Positions 1-9,600 of a stretch of 64,000 nucleotides of DNA are shown here, one piece after another. Position numbers and translations under genes: made by a program. The stretch is from an uncultured Bacteroides sp. GTDB taxonomy: Bacteria > Bacteroidota > Bacteroidia > Bacteroidales > Bacteroidaceae. Each line of letters starts with the position of its first letter. Position 1 is the stretch's first letter. A model generated the notes under the pieces. It saw only the letters and a list, made by a program, of their open reading frames with translations. It was not told the origin of the DNA and ran no database searches. The DNA lies in NCBI GenBank assembly GCA_949289265.1, contig CASENE010000056.1:1-64000 (forward strand). The letters are read 5' to 3'.

Positions 1-66
1 ATCCCCAAAGTTACTGACTTTGAGGATATTGTCTTCGACTTTCTTATTTCAGTCTTTTTTCGTAAG

Positions 67-141
67 CGGTGCGGACGGGACTCGAACCCGCGACCCCATG
101 CGTGACAGGCATGTATTCTAACCAGGCTGAACTACCGCACC
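67..141 (-). tRNA. tRNA-Asp (anticodon GTC)
   Basis: Read on the minus strand, the sequence folds as a 75-nt tRNA. The 7-bp acceptor stem pairs GGTGCGG (135-141) with CCGCACC (68-74), and the discriminator base at 67 is G, as expected for tRNA-Asp. The T-arm contains GGTTCGAGTCC and the D-arm contains AGTTCAGCCTGG. The anticodon GTC is read from bases 104-106. No CCA is encoded. A -7 promoter element lies about 38 bases upstream. Confidence 0.95.
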
Positions 142-178
142 AAAAGGATGTTTAATTGTCCTTTCTTGATTTCGGGTG

Positions 179-186
179 CAAAGGTA
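179..186 (-). promoter_or_regulatory. -7 element (TACCTTTG) for tRNA-Asp
   Basis: This is an exact match to the Bacteroidetes TAnnTTTG element on the minus strand. Transcription would start near base 172, about 30 bases before the tRNA 5' end. No clear -33 element was picked out. Confidence 0.6.
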
Positions 187-310
187 CATCTTTTTTCTGA
201 ATCTGCAAGCGAGAAGCGAAGTTTTTTTCTTATACATGCAAATTCTTTTATTCCTCTATACGGCCTTTTCGTTGAACAAACGTCTTAAAAACGTCCCCAA
301 ACCACCTGTC

Positions 311-400
311 TTTCAGTATTTAGTGGCGTTCTATCTCCCGGTTGCTAGCATAGTATCTCCCGGAAGCTAGCATAGTATCCCCCGGTCGCTGGAGATATAG
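311..400 (-). repeat. Tandem dyad array, family 1, copy a
   Basis: On the minus strand there are three units of about 22 bp (376-400, 354-375, 332-353) related to CCAGCGACCGGG, followed by the conserved family terminus CGCCACTAAATACTGAAA (311-328). The same organisation, including the terminus, occurs at 14295-14383 and 52231-52338. Ends of units are dyad-like (ATCTCC...GGGGAT). It lies just downstream of the lytic transglycosylase gene, whose stop is at 440, and no separate terminator was seen there. Confidence 0.8.
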
Positions 401-439
401 TTCCAGATTGGACGATGTGCTTTAAGTGAAAAGGCTATG

Positions 440-1723
440 TTATTTATATATCTTCAAGCGTTTCCCGGCGCGAATGTTGTTGTTGCGCAATCCATTCCAT
501 TTACGCAATTGACGGACTGTTACGCCAAAGCGCCCGGCAATGCCGCCCAAGGTGTCGCCCCTGCGTATTCTGTAGTAGGTGACCTTTCCATTCCCCTTGC
601 TCGAACTGGAACTGACGGAGGATACAATGCGACGGTTCTTAAACAATTCCGTACTGCGATGGTTGTATATCGTGTCTTGATTGTCGATGAAGGCACTGAT
701 AGCCTCGGTCGGCAAGCGCAGTGTGCGTGGTTTGCTGTCACCGGGTACAATGTTGCGCTTATATTGCGGGTTCAGGCTTTTGATTTCTTCCACGGGCACA
801 TGACAAATGTCTTCAATCTGCTCAAAATGAAGATTTCGGTTGACCAGGACTGTGTCTGTGGATTGGGGAATGTTGGTCTCCATCGGACAGATGTTGTGCT
901 TGCAATAGTAAGTCATTACGTAGTTGGCTGCGATGAAGGCCGGCACATACCCCCGCGTTTCCCGGGGCAGGTAGTTATAGATGGCCCAGTAGTCTGTTTT
1001 CCCACCGGCCCGGCGTATGGCTTTATTGATGTTGCCCGGTCCGCAGTTATAGGCGGCAATCACCAGGTTCCAATCTTTGTAGATGTCATACATGTCTCTC
1101 AGATAGCGGGCTGCGGCCCATGTCGCCTTGATGGGATCGCGTCGTTCGTCCACAAGACTGTTGCTTTCCAGACCGTAGAGCCTACCGGTGGAGAGCATGA
1201 ACTGCCACAATCCGGAGGCTCCCGCCCGGGAAACGGCAGAAGGATTCAGGGCTGACTCAATAATCGGCAGGTACTTCAGCTCCAGCGGAAGGTTATAGGC
1301 ATCGAGAGCTTCTTCAAAGATAGGCATGTAGAAATTGCAGGCACTGAGCATGAAAGATACTTGCGTACGCAGGCGCCCGGTGTACGTGTCGATAAATTTA
1401 CGCACAATGTCGTTGTAAGGCATTTCCATAATGACAGGCATTCGTGAGAGTCGGTCGATATATACCGAGTCACTGAACTGCGGGTTGACGGTAGAAGTGC
1501 TACAATCCTTGCTCAAGTCTATGTAGGTCTTTGCTTTCCAATCGTTTAGCAGACTATCCAACGGATAGGTCATGCTGACGGGCAAAACGATGGTATCTGT
1601 ATGTTCTGCACCATTCTCTTGAATGACGATGTTCACGCTTTCCTGAGCCGCAACGTTATGCAGAGCGGGACAGAAGCTGCAGAATAGAAGGGTGACGCGT
1701 GCGATGCTGTTTCTGATAGGCAT
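440..1723 (-). CDS. Membrane-bound lytic murein transglycosylase D-like protein (SLT + LysM)
   Basis: This 427-residue protein is predicted to be an exported peptidoglycan lytic transglycosylase that cleaves the MurNAc-GlcNAc bond with 1,6-anhydro formation. An N-terminal signal sequence (about 1-26) is followed by an SLT domain at about 145-265. The SLT core has the catalytic glutamate in IIESALNP (Glu156), then GASGLWQF and the AAYNCGPGN motif. One LysM peptidoglycan-binding repeat fills the C-terminus (about 380-427). It is the last gene of the parA-parB-DUF5683 operon, 54 bases after DUF5683. In the relatives I remember, a RelA/SpoT-type gene follows this one; here a repeat array and a tRNA follow instead. 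Confidence 0.9.
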   Translation of the reverse strand: MPIRNSIARVTLLFCSFCPALHNVAAQESVNIVIQENGAEHTDTIVLPVSMTYPLDSLLNDWKAKTYIDLSKDCSTSTVNPQFSDSVYIDRLSRMPVIMEMPYNDIVRKFIDTYTGRLRTQVSFMLSACNFYMPIFEEALDAYNLPLELKYLPIIESALNPSAVSRAGASGLWQFMLSTGRLYGLESNSLVDERRDPIKATWAAARYLRDMYDIYKDWNLVIAAYNCGPGNINKAIRRAGGKTDYWAIYNYLPRETRGYVPAFIAANYVMTYYCKHNICPMETNIPQSTDTVLVNRNLHFEQIEDICHVPVEEIKSLNPQYKRNIVPGDSKPRTLRLPTEAISAFIDNQDTIYNHRSTELFKNRRIVSSVSSSSSKGNGKVTYYRIRRGDTLGGIAGRFGVTVRQLRKWNGLRNNNIRAGKRLKIYK

Positions 1724-1777
1724 GATGTATATTTATATGTAATAATGTATAACGTATGATTTACTCGGATAACTGTG

Positions 1778-2647
1778 CTAAAAACGGAAGCTGCACTGAA
1801 GCCCTACCGACTTATTGGATTGGTGAGAGGTGGTCTGGGTATTGATGACGGTCGGCTCCACCTTCATGCTCAGGTCGGGGGTGATGTCGAAGTTGGATAG
1901 TTCGGCATCTACATAGGCATCTACTACAGAAAGCAGGTAGACGGCAACAAAAGCAAAAATACTCAAGTCTCGATAGCGGCGGAAAGTGTCTTTACGCCGT
2001 CTCAGCAAGTCTACCAAACGGTCTCGGGACACTTGGTTCATGTAGGACTGCGGCACCAGGTCGGTAATGCTGGTTGATTCCCAATTGCCGTTAGCTGCAT
2101 CACGGTAGGCGTCGAAATAGTCGCGATACATTTTCCCGTTCCACGTCAAGGCATAGGCGCAGCCAGCAAAACCACCGTAGAAGATGGGCAGTTTCCAATA
2201 TTTACGGTTATAGATTTGTCCGCCTCCCGGAATGATGAGCGCCATCCATGTGGCCCGCACAGGATTGGGCACCCAAAGTTTCCGTTTCATTTCCTTGGAC
2301 AAGCTGTCGGTAGGAGCAGCGGGTTCCGTGATGTCAGGCGAAGAAGTTAGCTCCAGCATTTTTTGCTTGTTGGCTTGGGCGATGCTGTCGGCCAGGGCCA
2401 GGCTGTCTGTTTGGGTCTTGTCCCGGTTCACACCCCCGGAGATAAATACCGCCGGATTCAAACTGTCGACTTGGTCAGTCTGTGGGTGCAGAGCCGGTTT
2501 CAGGCTGTCCGCCTGCAAGGCGTGGGCCCGTTTGAGGGCGGCGCGCGGACGATCTTGTCCGTACGACACGACAGTTCCCCCCATCTGCAAGAAGCAAAAC
2601 AGCAGAGCAACCAAGAGGCGGTATGTGGTTTTATAGGCAGTGCTCAT
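1778..2647 (-). CDS. DUF5683 domain membrane protein
   Basis: This 289-residue protein has an N-terminal hydrophobic segment that looks like a signal or anchor (about 10-28). A low-complexity, Asp/Ser/Leu-rich linker runs to about 125. The C-terminal domain (about 125-260) carries WVPNP, a PGGGQIYN motif (140-147) and two hydrophobic stretches, as in the DUF5683 family. The function is unknown. Its start overlaps the parB stop by 4 bases (ATGA type), so it is translationally coupled to parB. This neighbourhood is conserved among Bacteroidales as I recall, which hints at an envelope role tied to chromosome segregation or division. That is inference. Confidence 0.8.
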   Translation of the reverse strand: MSTAYKTTYRLLVALLFCFLQMGGTVVSYGQDRPRAALKRAHALQADSLKPALHPQTDQVDSLNPAVFISGGVNRDKTQTDSLALADSIAQANKQKMLELTSSPDITEPAAPTDSLSKEMKRKLWVPNPVRATWMALIIPGGGQIYNRKYWKLPIFYGGFAGCAYALTWNGKMYRDYFDAYRDAANGNWESTSITDLVPQSYMNQVSRDRLVDLLRRRKDTFRRYRDLSIFAFVAVYLLSVVDAYVDAELSNFDITPDLSMKVEPTVINTQTTSHQSNKSVGLQCSFRF

Positions 2648-3534
2648 TTGTTCTTCAAGGTGTCGAGGATACCAATGATGCGTTCCAACTCTTCCTCGTT
2701 GTTGAAGGGGATGCTGATTTTGCCCTTCCCTTTCTCCGAGCAGGTCAATTGCACTTTGGTGTGGAAGAAGCCGGAAAGTTGTTGTCTCAACACGTTAAAC
2801 TCTTCGGACAGATGGGCAGATTTGGGTGCCAACTTGCGGTTCCCGCTCTTCACGGCCTCACCTGCGCTCAGGGTTTTGACAATCTCCTCTACCTTGCGGA
2901 CAGAATAACCGTGGGCCAAGATTTCTTCGTACACCTTGACTTGCAGCTTGGGGTCGTCCAACGTAAGAAGAGCACGGGCATGCCCCATGTCTATCTGTTT
3001 ATTCTGCAACCCTATCTGGATGGGGGCTGGCAACTTGAGGAGGCGCAGATAGTTGGCGATGGTAGCACGCTTCTTTCCTACGCGTTCGCTCAAGCGTTCT
3101 TGGGTCAGGCCATACTGGTCAAGAAGATGCTGGTAGGCCAAGGCTATTTCGACCGAATTGAGGTCTTCGCGTTGAATGTTCTCGATGAGAGCCATTTCCA
3201 TCACATTCTCATCGTCGGCAGTGCGGATATAAGCAGGAATAGACTGCAATCCGGCCAGTTGAGCAGCACGGAAGCGTCGCTCACCGGCAATGATTTGATA
3301 GGAATCGTCAGACATCTGGCGGAGAGTGATGGGCTGAATGATACCAATCTCGGCGATGGAGTCCGCCAATTCTTGCAGGGCGACAGGGTCGAAGTCTCGA
3401 CGCGGCTGATTGGGGTTGACCGAGATACGGTCAATAGCTATTTCGTTGATGGACGACGAGCCCTCCGTCTTCACCTCGTCCAGAGAGAGAAGGGCGTCGA
3501 GGCCGCGTCCCAATGCATTTCTTCGTTGTACCAT
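2644..3534 (-). CDS. parB: Chromosome-partitioning protein ParB
   Basis: This 296-residue protein has the canonical ParB/Spo0J layout. An N-terminal tail is followed by the ParB/Srx-type CTP-binding domain, with GERRFRAA at 84-91 and ENIQREDLN at 118-126. A helix-turn-helix region follows (about 141-165, GLTQERLSERVGKKRATI) and then a C-terminal dimerisation region. It binds parS and forms sliding clamps that work with ParA and SMC to segregate the chromosome origin. It lies 20 bases downstream of parA and overlaps DUF5683 by 4 bases. No intact parS site was found in this window, so the origin side cannot be placed from this sequence. Confidence 0.95.
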   Translation of the reverse strand: MVQRRNALGRGLDALLSLDEVKTEGSSSINEIAIDRISVNPNQPRRDFDPVALQELADSIAEIGIIQPITLRQMSDDSYQIIAGERRFRAAQLAGLQSIPAYIRTADDENVMEMALIENIQREDLNSVEIALAYQHLLDQYGLTQERLSERVGKKRATIANYLRLLKLPAPIQIGLQNKQIDMGHARALLTLDDPKLQVKVYEEILAHGYSVRKVEEIVKTLSAGEAVKSGNRKLAPKSAHLSEEFNVLRQQLSGFFHTKVQLTCSEKGKGKISIPFNNEEELERIIGILDTLKNK

Positions 3535-3554
3535 ATATTGTTTATCTCCGTGGG

Positions 3555-4331
3555 TTAAAGGGATTTTTGCTGGTTGTGGTTGATAAGTTCGCGAGCTAAG
3601 GCCAAGTGGTTTTTGGCACCGGTGGAATCTGCATCATAGAGGATAGTGGGCAAGCCATAGCTGGGAGCTTCGCTGAGCTTGACATTGCGCTGAATGACAG
3701 TATGGAACACCAGCTCCTGGAAATGCCGTTTCACCTCGTCGTAAATCTGGTTGGCCTGACGCAAACGCGAGTCATACATCGTCAACAAGAAACCCTCTAT
3801 CTCCAGTTCAGGGTTCAATTTGGATTTGATGATTTTGATAGTGTTCAGCAACTTGCTGATACCTTCGAGGGCGAAATATTCGGCTTGCACAGGTATGATG
3901 ACCGAGTCGGCAGCAGTCAAAGCATTGACGGTGATAAGACCCAGCGAAGGCGAGCAGTCGATGAGGATGTAATCATATTCGTCCTTCAAAGGAGCGAGGA
4001 CCTCCTTCAGAATGCGTTCGCGATTGCGGAGGTTGAGCATCTCAATTTCGGCCCCCACCAAGTTGATGTGCGAGGAGATGATTTTCAGCGCGTCTATCTC
4101 GGTGTCATGAATGGCTTTCCGCACGTCAGCCCCATCAATGAGGCACTCGTAAATGGTGCAATCGGCCTGTTTGATGTCTACGCCCAAGCCCGAGGAGGCG
4201 TTGGCCTGCGGGTCGGCGTCGACCACGAGAACTTTCTTCTCCAAGGTGGCCAGCGAAGCCGCCAAATTGATGGTAGTGGTGGTCTTACCTACGCCGCCTT
4301 TTTGGTTTGCCAATGCAATAGTTTTTCCCAT
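3555..4331 (-). CDS. parA: Chromosome-partitioning ATPase ParA (Soj-like)
   Basis: This 258-residue protein is a deviant Walker A ATPase. KGGVGKTT at 11-18 carries the signature first lysine (Lys11), DADPQ lies near 40-44, and the DCSPSLG switch segment lies near 125. It has no N-terminal helix-turn-helix extension, so it is of the short chromosomal (Soj/ParA) type rather than the plasmid ParA type Ia. ATP-dependent dimers bind nonspecific DNA and pull ParB-parS complexes. It is the first gene of its operon. An exact -7 element at 4491-4498 would give a leader of about 150 bases. Confidence 0.95.
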   Translation of the reverse strand: MGKTIALANQKGGVGKTTTTINLAASLATLEKKVLVVDADPQANASSGLGVDIKQADCTIYECLIDGADVRKAIHDTEIDALKIISSHINLVGAEIEMLNLRNRERILKEVLAPLKDEYDYILIDCSPSLGLITVNALTAADSVIIPVQAEYFALEGISKLLNTIKIIKSKLNPELEIEGFLLTMYDSRLRQANQIYDEVKRHFQELVFHTVIQRNVKLSEAPSYGLPTILYDADSTGAKNHLALARELINHNQQKSL

Positions 4332-4490
4332 AATCTCTACTTTGTTTTATCTGGGGGCGAAATAAGCAAATTCTCCGCACAGTGCCTACTGTTGGGAAAG
4401 AAGATTGCCGAAACAGTTGATAAGTCACCTGTTTTGTTAATAACGCTTCCGGAATGGAGACGGCCTCTGCACCGCGCGGGCAAATATACA

Positions 4491-4498
4491 TATTTATA
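4491..4498 (-). promoter_or_regulatory. -7 element (TATATTTG) for the parAB operon
   Basis: Exact TAnnTTTG match on the minus strand, about 160 bases upstream of the parA start. It is the only exact match found in the spacer on that strand. Confidence 0.5.
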
Positions 4499-4587
4499 TG
4501 CAAAGAGGAAAGAAACCGGGGAACTGGTTGGCAAAGATTAAGATTCTTAAACGGACTGAATACCTGCATTCAGCCTATACATGCCCA

Positions 4588-4678
4588 CTAAAAACGAAGA
4601 TATACTGCATGAACGGTTGAAGATATACTGCATCCGCCTACGAAGATATACTTCGCTGGCAAAGCCAGTACTACTGCG
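4588..4678 (+). repeat. Tandem dyad array, family 3, copy a (23-bp period)
   Basis: Three 23-bp units start at 4596, 4619 and 4642. Each opens with GAAGATATACT, a dyad of the form GAAG-TATAT-CTTC. They are framed by ACTAAAAACGAAG on the left and GGCAAAGCCAGTACTACT on the right. A near-identical element, inverted, occurs at 29630-29722. The array lies downstream of the SusD gene and upstream of parA. Confidence 0.8.
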
Positions 4679-4746
4679 TTTCTTATGCGACCGGACGAGC
4701 AAATGGCGGACATCCATATTTTGATTATACGCAGAGATAATAAGCA

Positions 4747-4784
4747 ATGAGGCTGTCCCAAATTTTATTTTGAAACAGCCTCAT
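4747..4784 (-). terminator. Hairpin downstream of the SusD gene
   Basis: A perfect 10-bp inverted repeat (ATGAGGCTGT at 4747-4756, ACAGCCTCAT at 4775-4784) has an 18-base AT-rich loop. It lies 25 bases past the SusD stop. The minus-strand bases after it (TGCTTATTATC) are only moderately U-rich. Confidence 0.6.
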
Positions 4785-4809
4785 CCCCTTATTTTTTATC
4801 AGTCTCTTA

Positions 4810-6660
4810 CTATTCCTGGTCGGAATCCCACCATACGGGCAAGGTGCAAATCTGGTCGCTGTTATACCAATTGGCACCCAATGCTTCAGCACCAGGAACT
4901 TGCGCTCCAATGGCCTGCAGATTCTTTGAATTGTAGTTCAATTCATAAGAAGCCTGCTTCCAACGGCGGGGATATTCGCCTTCGGGACAATACGTATAAA
5001 GTTCCGGCGTATTTCTGTAGTAATATGGTTTATCCCAATTCAGGAATACGTCAGTGTCATAGTCATAGCGTCGCATGTCGTTCCAGTTCTCGTTGGAGAA
5101 AGGCATAGCCAACAGTTTCTGCGTCATAATCTTGCCCAACGTCAAGTCTGCGGATGTTCCCAATCCGTTGTTCAAGAAATTGTCAATATCCGATTGTTCC
5201 ATCTGGGTGAAAGAGGGGCATGCAGCCAGGCTGGCATCCTCGGACAGCCATACTCCTAATTGGTCATTCACAAAATCTATGTTAGCCTTCACGCCTTCCC
5301 GATAGGCATTATATGCGCCATCCCGATCCCCTTGTCGGAACAAGACTTCGGCTTTGATGAAGCATGCTTCGGCATAAGACGCAAGGACGCTGGGGCTGGT
5401 AGCACGGTCGTAGAATACGCCGCTCATGGCAGACGTATCATACGACGCATTTCGGCGATAGAGAATATCCACATTGCCTCCATAGCCCGTACTACCACAT
5501 GTCAACCACACATAGATGGTGTCTCCCTCCCTCGCTTCACTGTCGCAATACCAGTTTTGCTCATCAGCGTCGAACGAGAGAGCATAGGGTCCCGACTGAC
5601 TGATGATATTGGTCTGCAAGTCGACACCCATCGAGCGCCTCCACAATCCGTCTTCCGACCATTTGATTTCGGCAGGCGTATTGGCCGAACGGGTAGAACG
5701 TATCCAAGGGATGTATTTATCGGCACGCGGATCTTCCACGCCGTTATTGGCAAAATTGGTCAGATTGTCATAGTAGCACTTGGTCATGTAAATATTGCTG
5801 TTCATCCCTATGCAAGAATAGAGCGCAGAGTAATCGACCGGTTCGTTCCAACCCAGCACGTCGTGCGATGAAGTATTGGTGTCCGTATGCCTGACCAGCG
5901 TATTGTCGGCATTGCTTTGCTGGGCATTGGCCAAGCACCTCAAGATTTCGTCTGCATCGTATTTGCCATCCAAGTAGCTGCCAGGAGCTTTCTTGACCAG
6001 ATGGTTGAGCCAGCGCGCTTTCAGCAAATAGCACATCTTCAGCCATTTGTCGGCATCACCTCCGTTCCAGCTATCACCTTCTGCTAATGTCTTGGGCGTT
6101 ACTCCGTTGACAGTTTCCTGCGGCACAGAAAACAATTCTATAGCTTCGTCGATATCGGCAACACATCCTAAGAATATTGTTTTTCCCGTGTCGTACACCG
6201 GCGAAGGATTGTCGCCGAAAGCATCCGTATAAGGGACTTCGCCAAACAAATCCGCCAGCATCATAAACCCGTAGGCACGCATGAATTTGGCCACGCCTGC
6301 ATAATGGTAGGCACCGGCTGCCATGGCCTGGTCGTACAAGATGCTACAGTTTGAACCGACCGACGTATAAAACCATTGCTGCGCATTGGCAGCACGTGTA
6401 CTCGCGCTCAGGTTCCAGTTGGCAGCACCTCCTTCACGGGCATTGTTGCGATAGAAATGTCCACAATAGAAGCTGGTATTTGAAGCAACTATATGATAGA
6501 TATGTTCCATATAAAACTGCATCCAAGGCACGCGCTGATGAAACTCTGCATCTGTGGCAACAGGAGTGTTGGGGTTGGTGTTGACGTCCAGCCAATCGCT
6601 GCAAGCCGAGAATGAAAGACAGGCTGCAAGTCCTAATATAAGTTTCTTATGTAGTTTCAT
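4810..6660 (-). CDS. SusD/RagB-family nutrient-binding lipoprotein (SusD-like_2 type)
   Basis: This 616-residue protein is predicted to be a surface-exposed lipoprotein that captures substrate and forms the lid of its SusC partner. A lipoprotein signal ends at FSAC, making Cys20 the likely lipidated residue. The mature start CSDWLDVNTNPN is the NTNPN-type opening seen in the SusD-like_2 subgroup. The rest is mostly alpha-helical, Trp/Tyr/Asn-rich and lies in the usual 500-650 length range. It begins 29 bases after the SusC stop, so the two are co-transcribed. No glycoside hydrolase, protease or sigma/anti-sigma pair is adjacent, so the substrate (glycan, peptide or other) cannot be inferred. 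Confidence 0.9.
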   Translation of the reverse strand: MKLHKKLILGLAACLSFSACSDWLDVNTNPNTPVATDAEFHQRVPWMQFYMEHIYHIVASNTSFYCGHFYRNNAREGGAANWNLSASTRAANAQQWFYTSVGSNCSILYDQAMAAGAYHYAGVAKFMRAYGFMMLADLFGEVPYTDAFGDNPSPVYDTGKTIFLGCVADIDEAIELFSVPQETVNGVTPKTLAEGDSWNGGDADKWLKMCYLLKARWLNHLVKKAPGSYLDGKYDADEILRCLANAQQSNADNTLVRHTDTNTSSHDVLGWNEPVDYSALYSCIGMNSNIYMTKCYYDNLTNFANNGVEDPRADKYIPWIRSTRSANTPAEIKWSEDGLWRRSMGVDLQTNIISQSGPYALSFDADEQNWYCDSEAREGDTIYVWLTCGSTGYGGNVDILYRRNASYDTSAMSGVFYDRATSPSVLASYAEACFIKAEVLFRQGDRDGAYNAYREGVKANIDFVNDQLGVWLSEDASLAACPSFTQMEQSDIDNFLNNGLGTSADLTLGKIMTQKLLAMPFSNENWNDMRRYDYDTDVFLNWDKPYYYRNTPELYTYCPEGEYPRRWKQASYELNYNSKNLQAIGAQVPGAEALGANWYNSDQICTLPVWWDSDQE

Positions 6661-6689
6661 AATCTAAAGAATTTGCGATAAAAACAATG

Positions 6690-9600
6690 TTAGAAAGTTA
6701 AGTTCACGCCAAACGAGAAACTTGCCGTAGCAGGTACGCAGCAATAGTCAATGCCGACCGAAGACGAACCTACGGCACCAGCACCAGCTGCTGCTACTTC
6801 CGGGTCTCCATTATAGTTGGTGAACAGCAACAGATTGTTGGCCGTTGCAGTCAAAGTGGCTCGCTTAATGACCTTGGTTTTGGCCAGCAATGCTTGCGGG
6901 AACGTATATGACAACGAAATAGTGCGCAAGCGCAGTGCATTCACTTTCGTCATGAAATTAGCGGTCTCGTTCGGATAAATGTCCTGGTAATAGTTGGCAA
7001 TAATGGTCTTACCGCTCGTTTCCATGTTGTTGTACATATAGGTCTTATCCGCCTCGAATACATTGGTCACGTATTCACCTTCTGGATTGACACCTGAAAT
7101 GACAATCTTTTCACGGTTGGCAGACAATTCGCTTACACCGGCAATGGTCATGGCATATTCAGTTCCATTATACACATGACCGCCTACTCTGAAGTCCCAA
7201 AGCATGTTGAGCGTCCAGCCTTTATAAGACAACGTATTATTCCACCCACCGGCAAAGGTTGGCTCACGGTTTCCGATTTCCAGATTCGTGTCCGTTCCTT
7301 TGATGGGCATGCCGTTGCTATCCAGCTTTACACGTCCTTGCTCGTCACGTTGCCATGCACTACCTGCTATAGCCATAAAATTACCATCGGGAAAAGAAGC
7401 TGCTTTAGCATTTCCGACCTGTACATCTGTTACATAGAGAATGTCCACGCCTTCCATCAGATTCTTCACCGTGCCGCGATTTCCGCTCATGTTGAGGGTC
7501 GTTTCCCAAGTCCAGTCTTTTGTCTGTACGGGAATACCACCGATGCTCAATTCCATACCTTTATTATATACGTCACCTGCATTGACAGAGCGTAAGATGT
7601 AACCTGTTGCATTAGACAAGCGGGGAGACATAATCTGGTTGTAAGAGTTGTTGGTGTAGAATGCATAGTCGAAGTGGAGGCGGTTGTCGAAGAAACTCAT
7701 TTCCAGACCGATTTCCACAGACTCGGTAATCTCAGGCTTCAGTGCCGCATTGCCAGCCTGCCAATAGTTGCTTACACCCGTCAGGCCGCCAAGGAATGTC
7801 TGGCTGGGCCAAAGAGAAGTTTCAAGTGCATATGGACTGGTATCTTTACCTACACGAGCCCAGCTGGCGCGAACCTTACCAAAGGTGAGCCAATCTTTCT
7901 TAGGCAAAAACTCTGTAAAAACAACGCTGCCGTTGATGGCAGGATAGAAATAGGAACGGTTTTCTATCGGCAGTGTGGATGACCAGTCATTGCGTCCGGA
8001 GAAAGTCAGGAAGACTGTACTTTTCCAGTCGGCACGGAATTCACCGAATGCGCCCACTAATCTTTTCTGAGTGCGCGAGCTCTGGAAGTCGCGGTTGTTG
8101 TCGGTAGCATTGTCGAACGCGTAAAAACCAGGAACTTCAAAGTTCCAAGCCATTCTGTAGTTGCTCCATGTACGGGTATCGTCCGTAGAGGTACCCAACA
8201 TCAGGTTCAGGTTAAAGTCGCCGAATTGTTTGTTGAAATTGGTCATCAAGTTTGTAGACAGATACTTGTAGCGGTAGGAGTTTTCGCTGTACATACCGTT
8301 TTGCCAATCCAACTTATATACACCACCTGCACCTATGACCTTGGAGTCGTCCATGGTGTAAGAGTCAATACCCATGCGATAACTAATCCACCACCAATCC
8401 GTAATATCCGCTCTGACGTTGAAACTGCCGGTGAAACGCTCGGTCTGGTCTTGCAGCTTGTTCTTATTGATAATCCAATAGGGGTTATCGCGCTCTTCCG
8501 TAACATCCAGGCGGTCGCCGAACATGCGGTAACGCGTTCCGTCCTCATTAAGATAATGTTTCATGTCGTCCGTGGGCGACCAACGATATACGCTGGTCAT
8601 CGTGCCGGAACCGCTGGAACCATACAAGCCGGCAGAGGTCAACGTTTTGTCGGTGTTGGCTTGAGAGTAGGCAACATTGGCTCCGAAGGTAAATATCTTC
8701 CATTTCTGTTCTCCGTTGAATCGGAATGTTGCCTTTTCGTAACCAGTGGTCGGGATGATGCCATCCTGGTTGTAATAAGAACCGGAAAGGAAGAAGTTGC
8801 TATTCTCAGTGCCGCCGGACACACTGACGTTTGTATCCCACGAACCTCCTTGCTCAAAGAAGTCGCCGATATTGTCATAAACGGGAGTGCCGCTCTCAAT
8901 AGGCGCGCCCCAGGAGTCATAACTGAAGTCATTATAGGTAGTCCCCAGGTAATTACCATTGTCATCATACTGGTCTTCGTAGAAGCCGCGCCCGTACTTC
9001 TGCTGGACTTTAGGCAGATTGGTAGCCCATTGGGTCGTGTATTTAGTAGAGAAGTTGACTTCCACGGCGCCTTCCTTGCCTTTCTTCGTGGTGATGATGA
9101 CCACGCCTGCGGCAGCACGCGAGCCGTACAGAGCAGCTGCGGCAGGCCCCTTCAGCACGGACATGTTTTCAATATCCTCCGGGTTGATGTCCATCACGCG
9201 GTTGGAGTTGGTGGACGAAGTGGAGGTACTGCCGTCGAATGCCGAGTTACCCAAGATGTTCGTCGAGTTGTCATAAATGATGCCGTCTACCACAAACAGC
9301 GGCTGGTTGTCGCGCTCCAACGACGTGCCGCCACGCAGGATGATTTGCGAACCGGCGCCGGCCGCACCTCCGCCTTGCGTCACTGAGACGCCTGCAATCT
9401 TACCTGCCAGCGAGTTGATGGGGTTGACACTCTTGTTGCGCATCAATTCTTCGGAATCAATGTCTTCCACGGCGTATCCCAATGATTTCCTTTCTTTCTT
9501 GATGCCCATGGCGGTCACCACCACTTCGTCCAGCAATTGATCGTCGGCTTTCATAACGATGCGGTAGTCATTGGCCGAACCCACCTTGATGCTCTGCTTG

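Larger units (their letters stand above)
4332..4809. other. Intergenic spacer between parA and the SusD gene
   Basis: This 478-base stretch has no convincing gene. It holds, in order, the parA leader and its -7 element (4491-4498), the family 3 tandem array (4588-4678), and the SusD-side hairpin (4747-4784). A short frame antisense to the array encodes a peptide resembling one at the other family 3 copy, but its differences are not synonymous, so it is not treated as a gene. Confidence 0.7.

Noticed and set aside
1-66. A terminator for tRNA-Asp at 3-26
   Set aside because: CCAAAGT and ACTTTGG-like sequences can pair, but the stem is short and the left context is cut by the window edge, so it was not listed.
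2137-2150. A parS site for ParB
   Set aside because: GTTCCACGT matches one half of the parS palindrome, but the other half is not complementary and the site lies within the DUF5683 gene. No full parS was seen.
4547-4747. A small gene in the family 3 spacer, with a similar peptide encoded at 29550-29740
   Set aside because: The two peptides look alike because the DNA elements are homologous. Differences between the copies change amino acids freely, and a 23-bp period is not a multiple of three.
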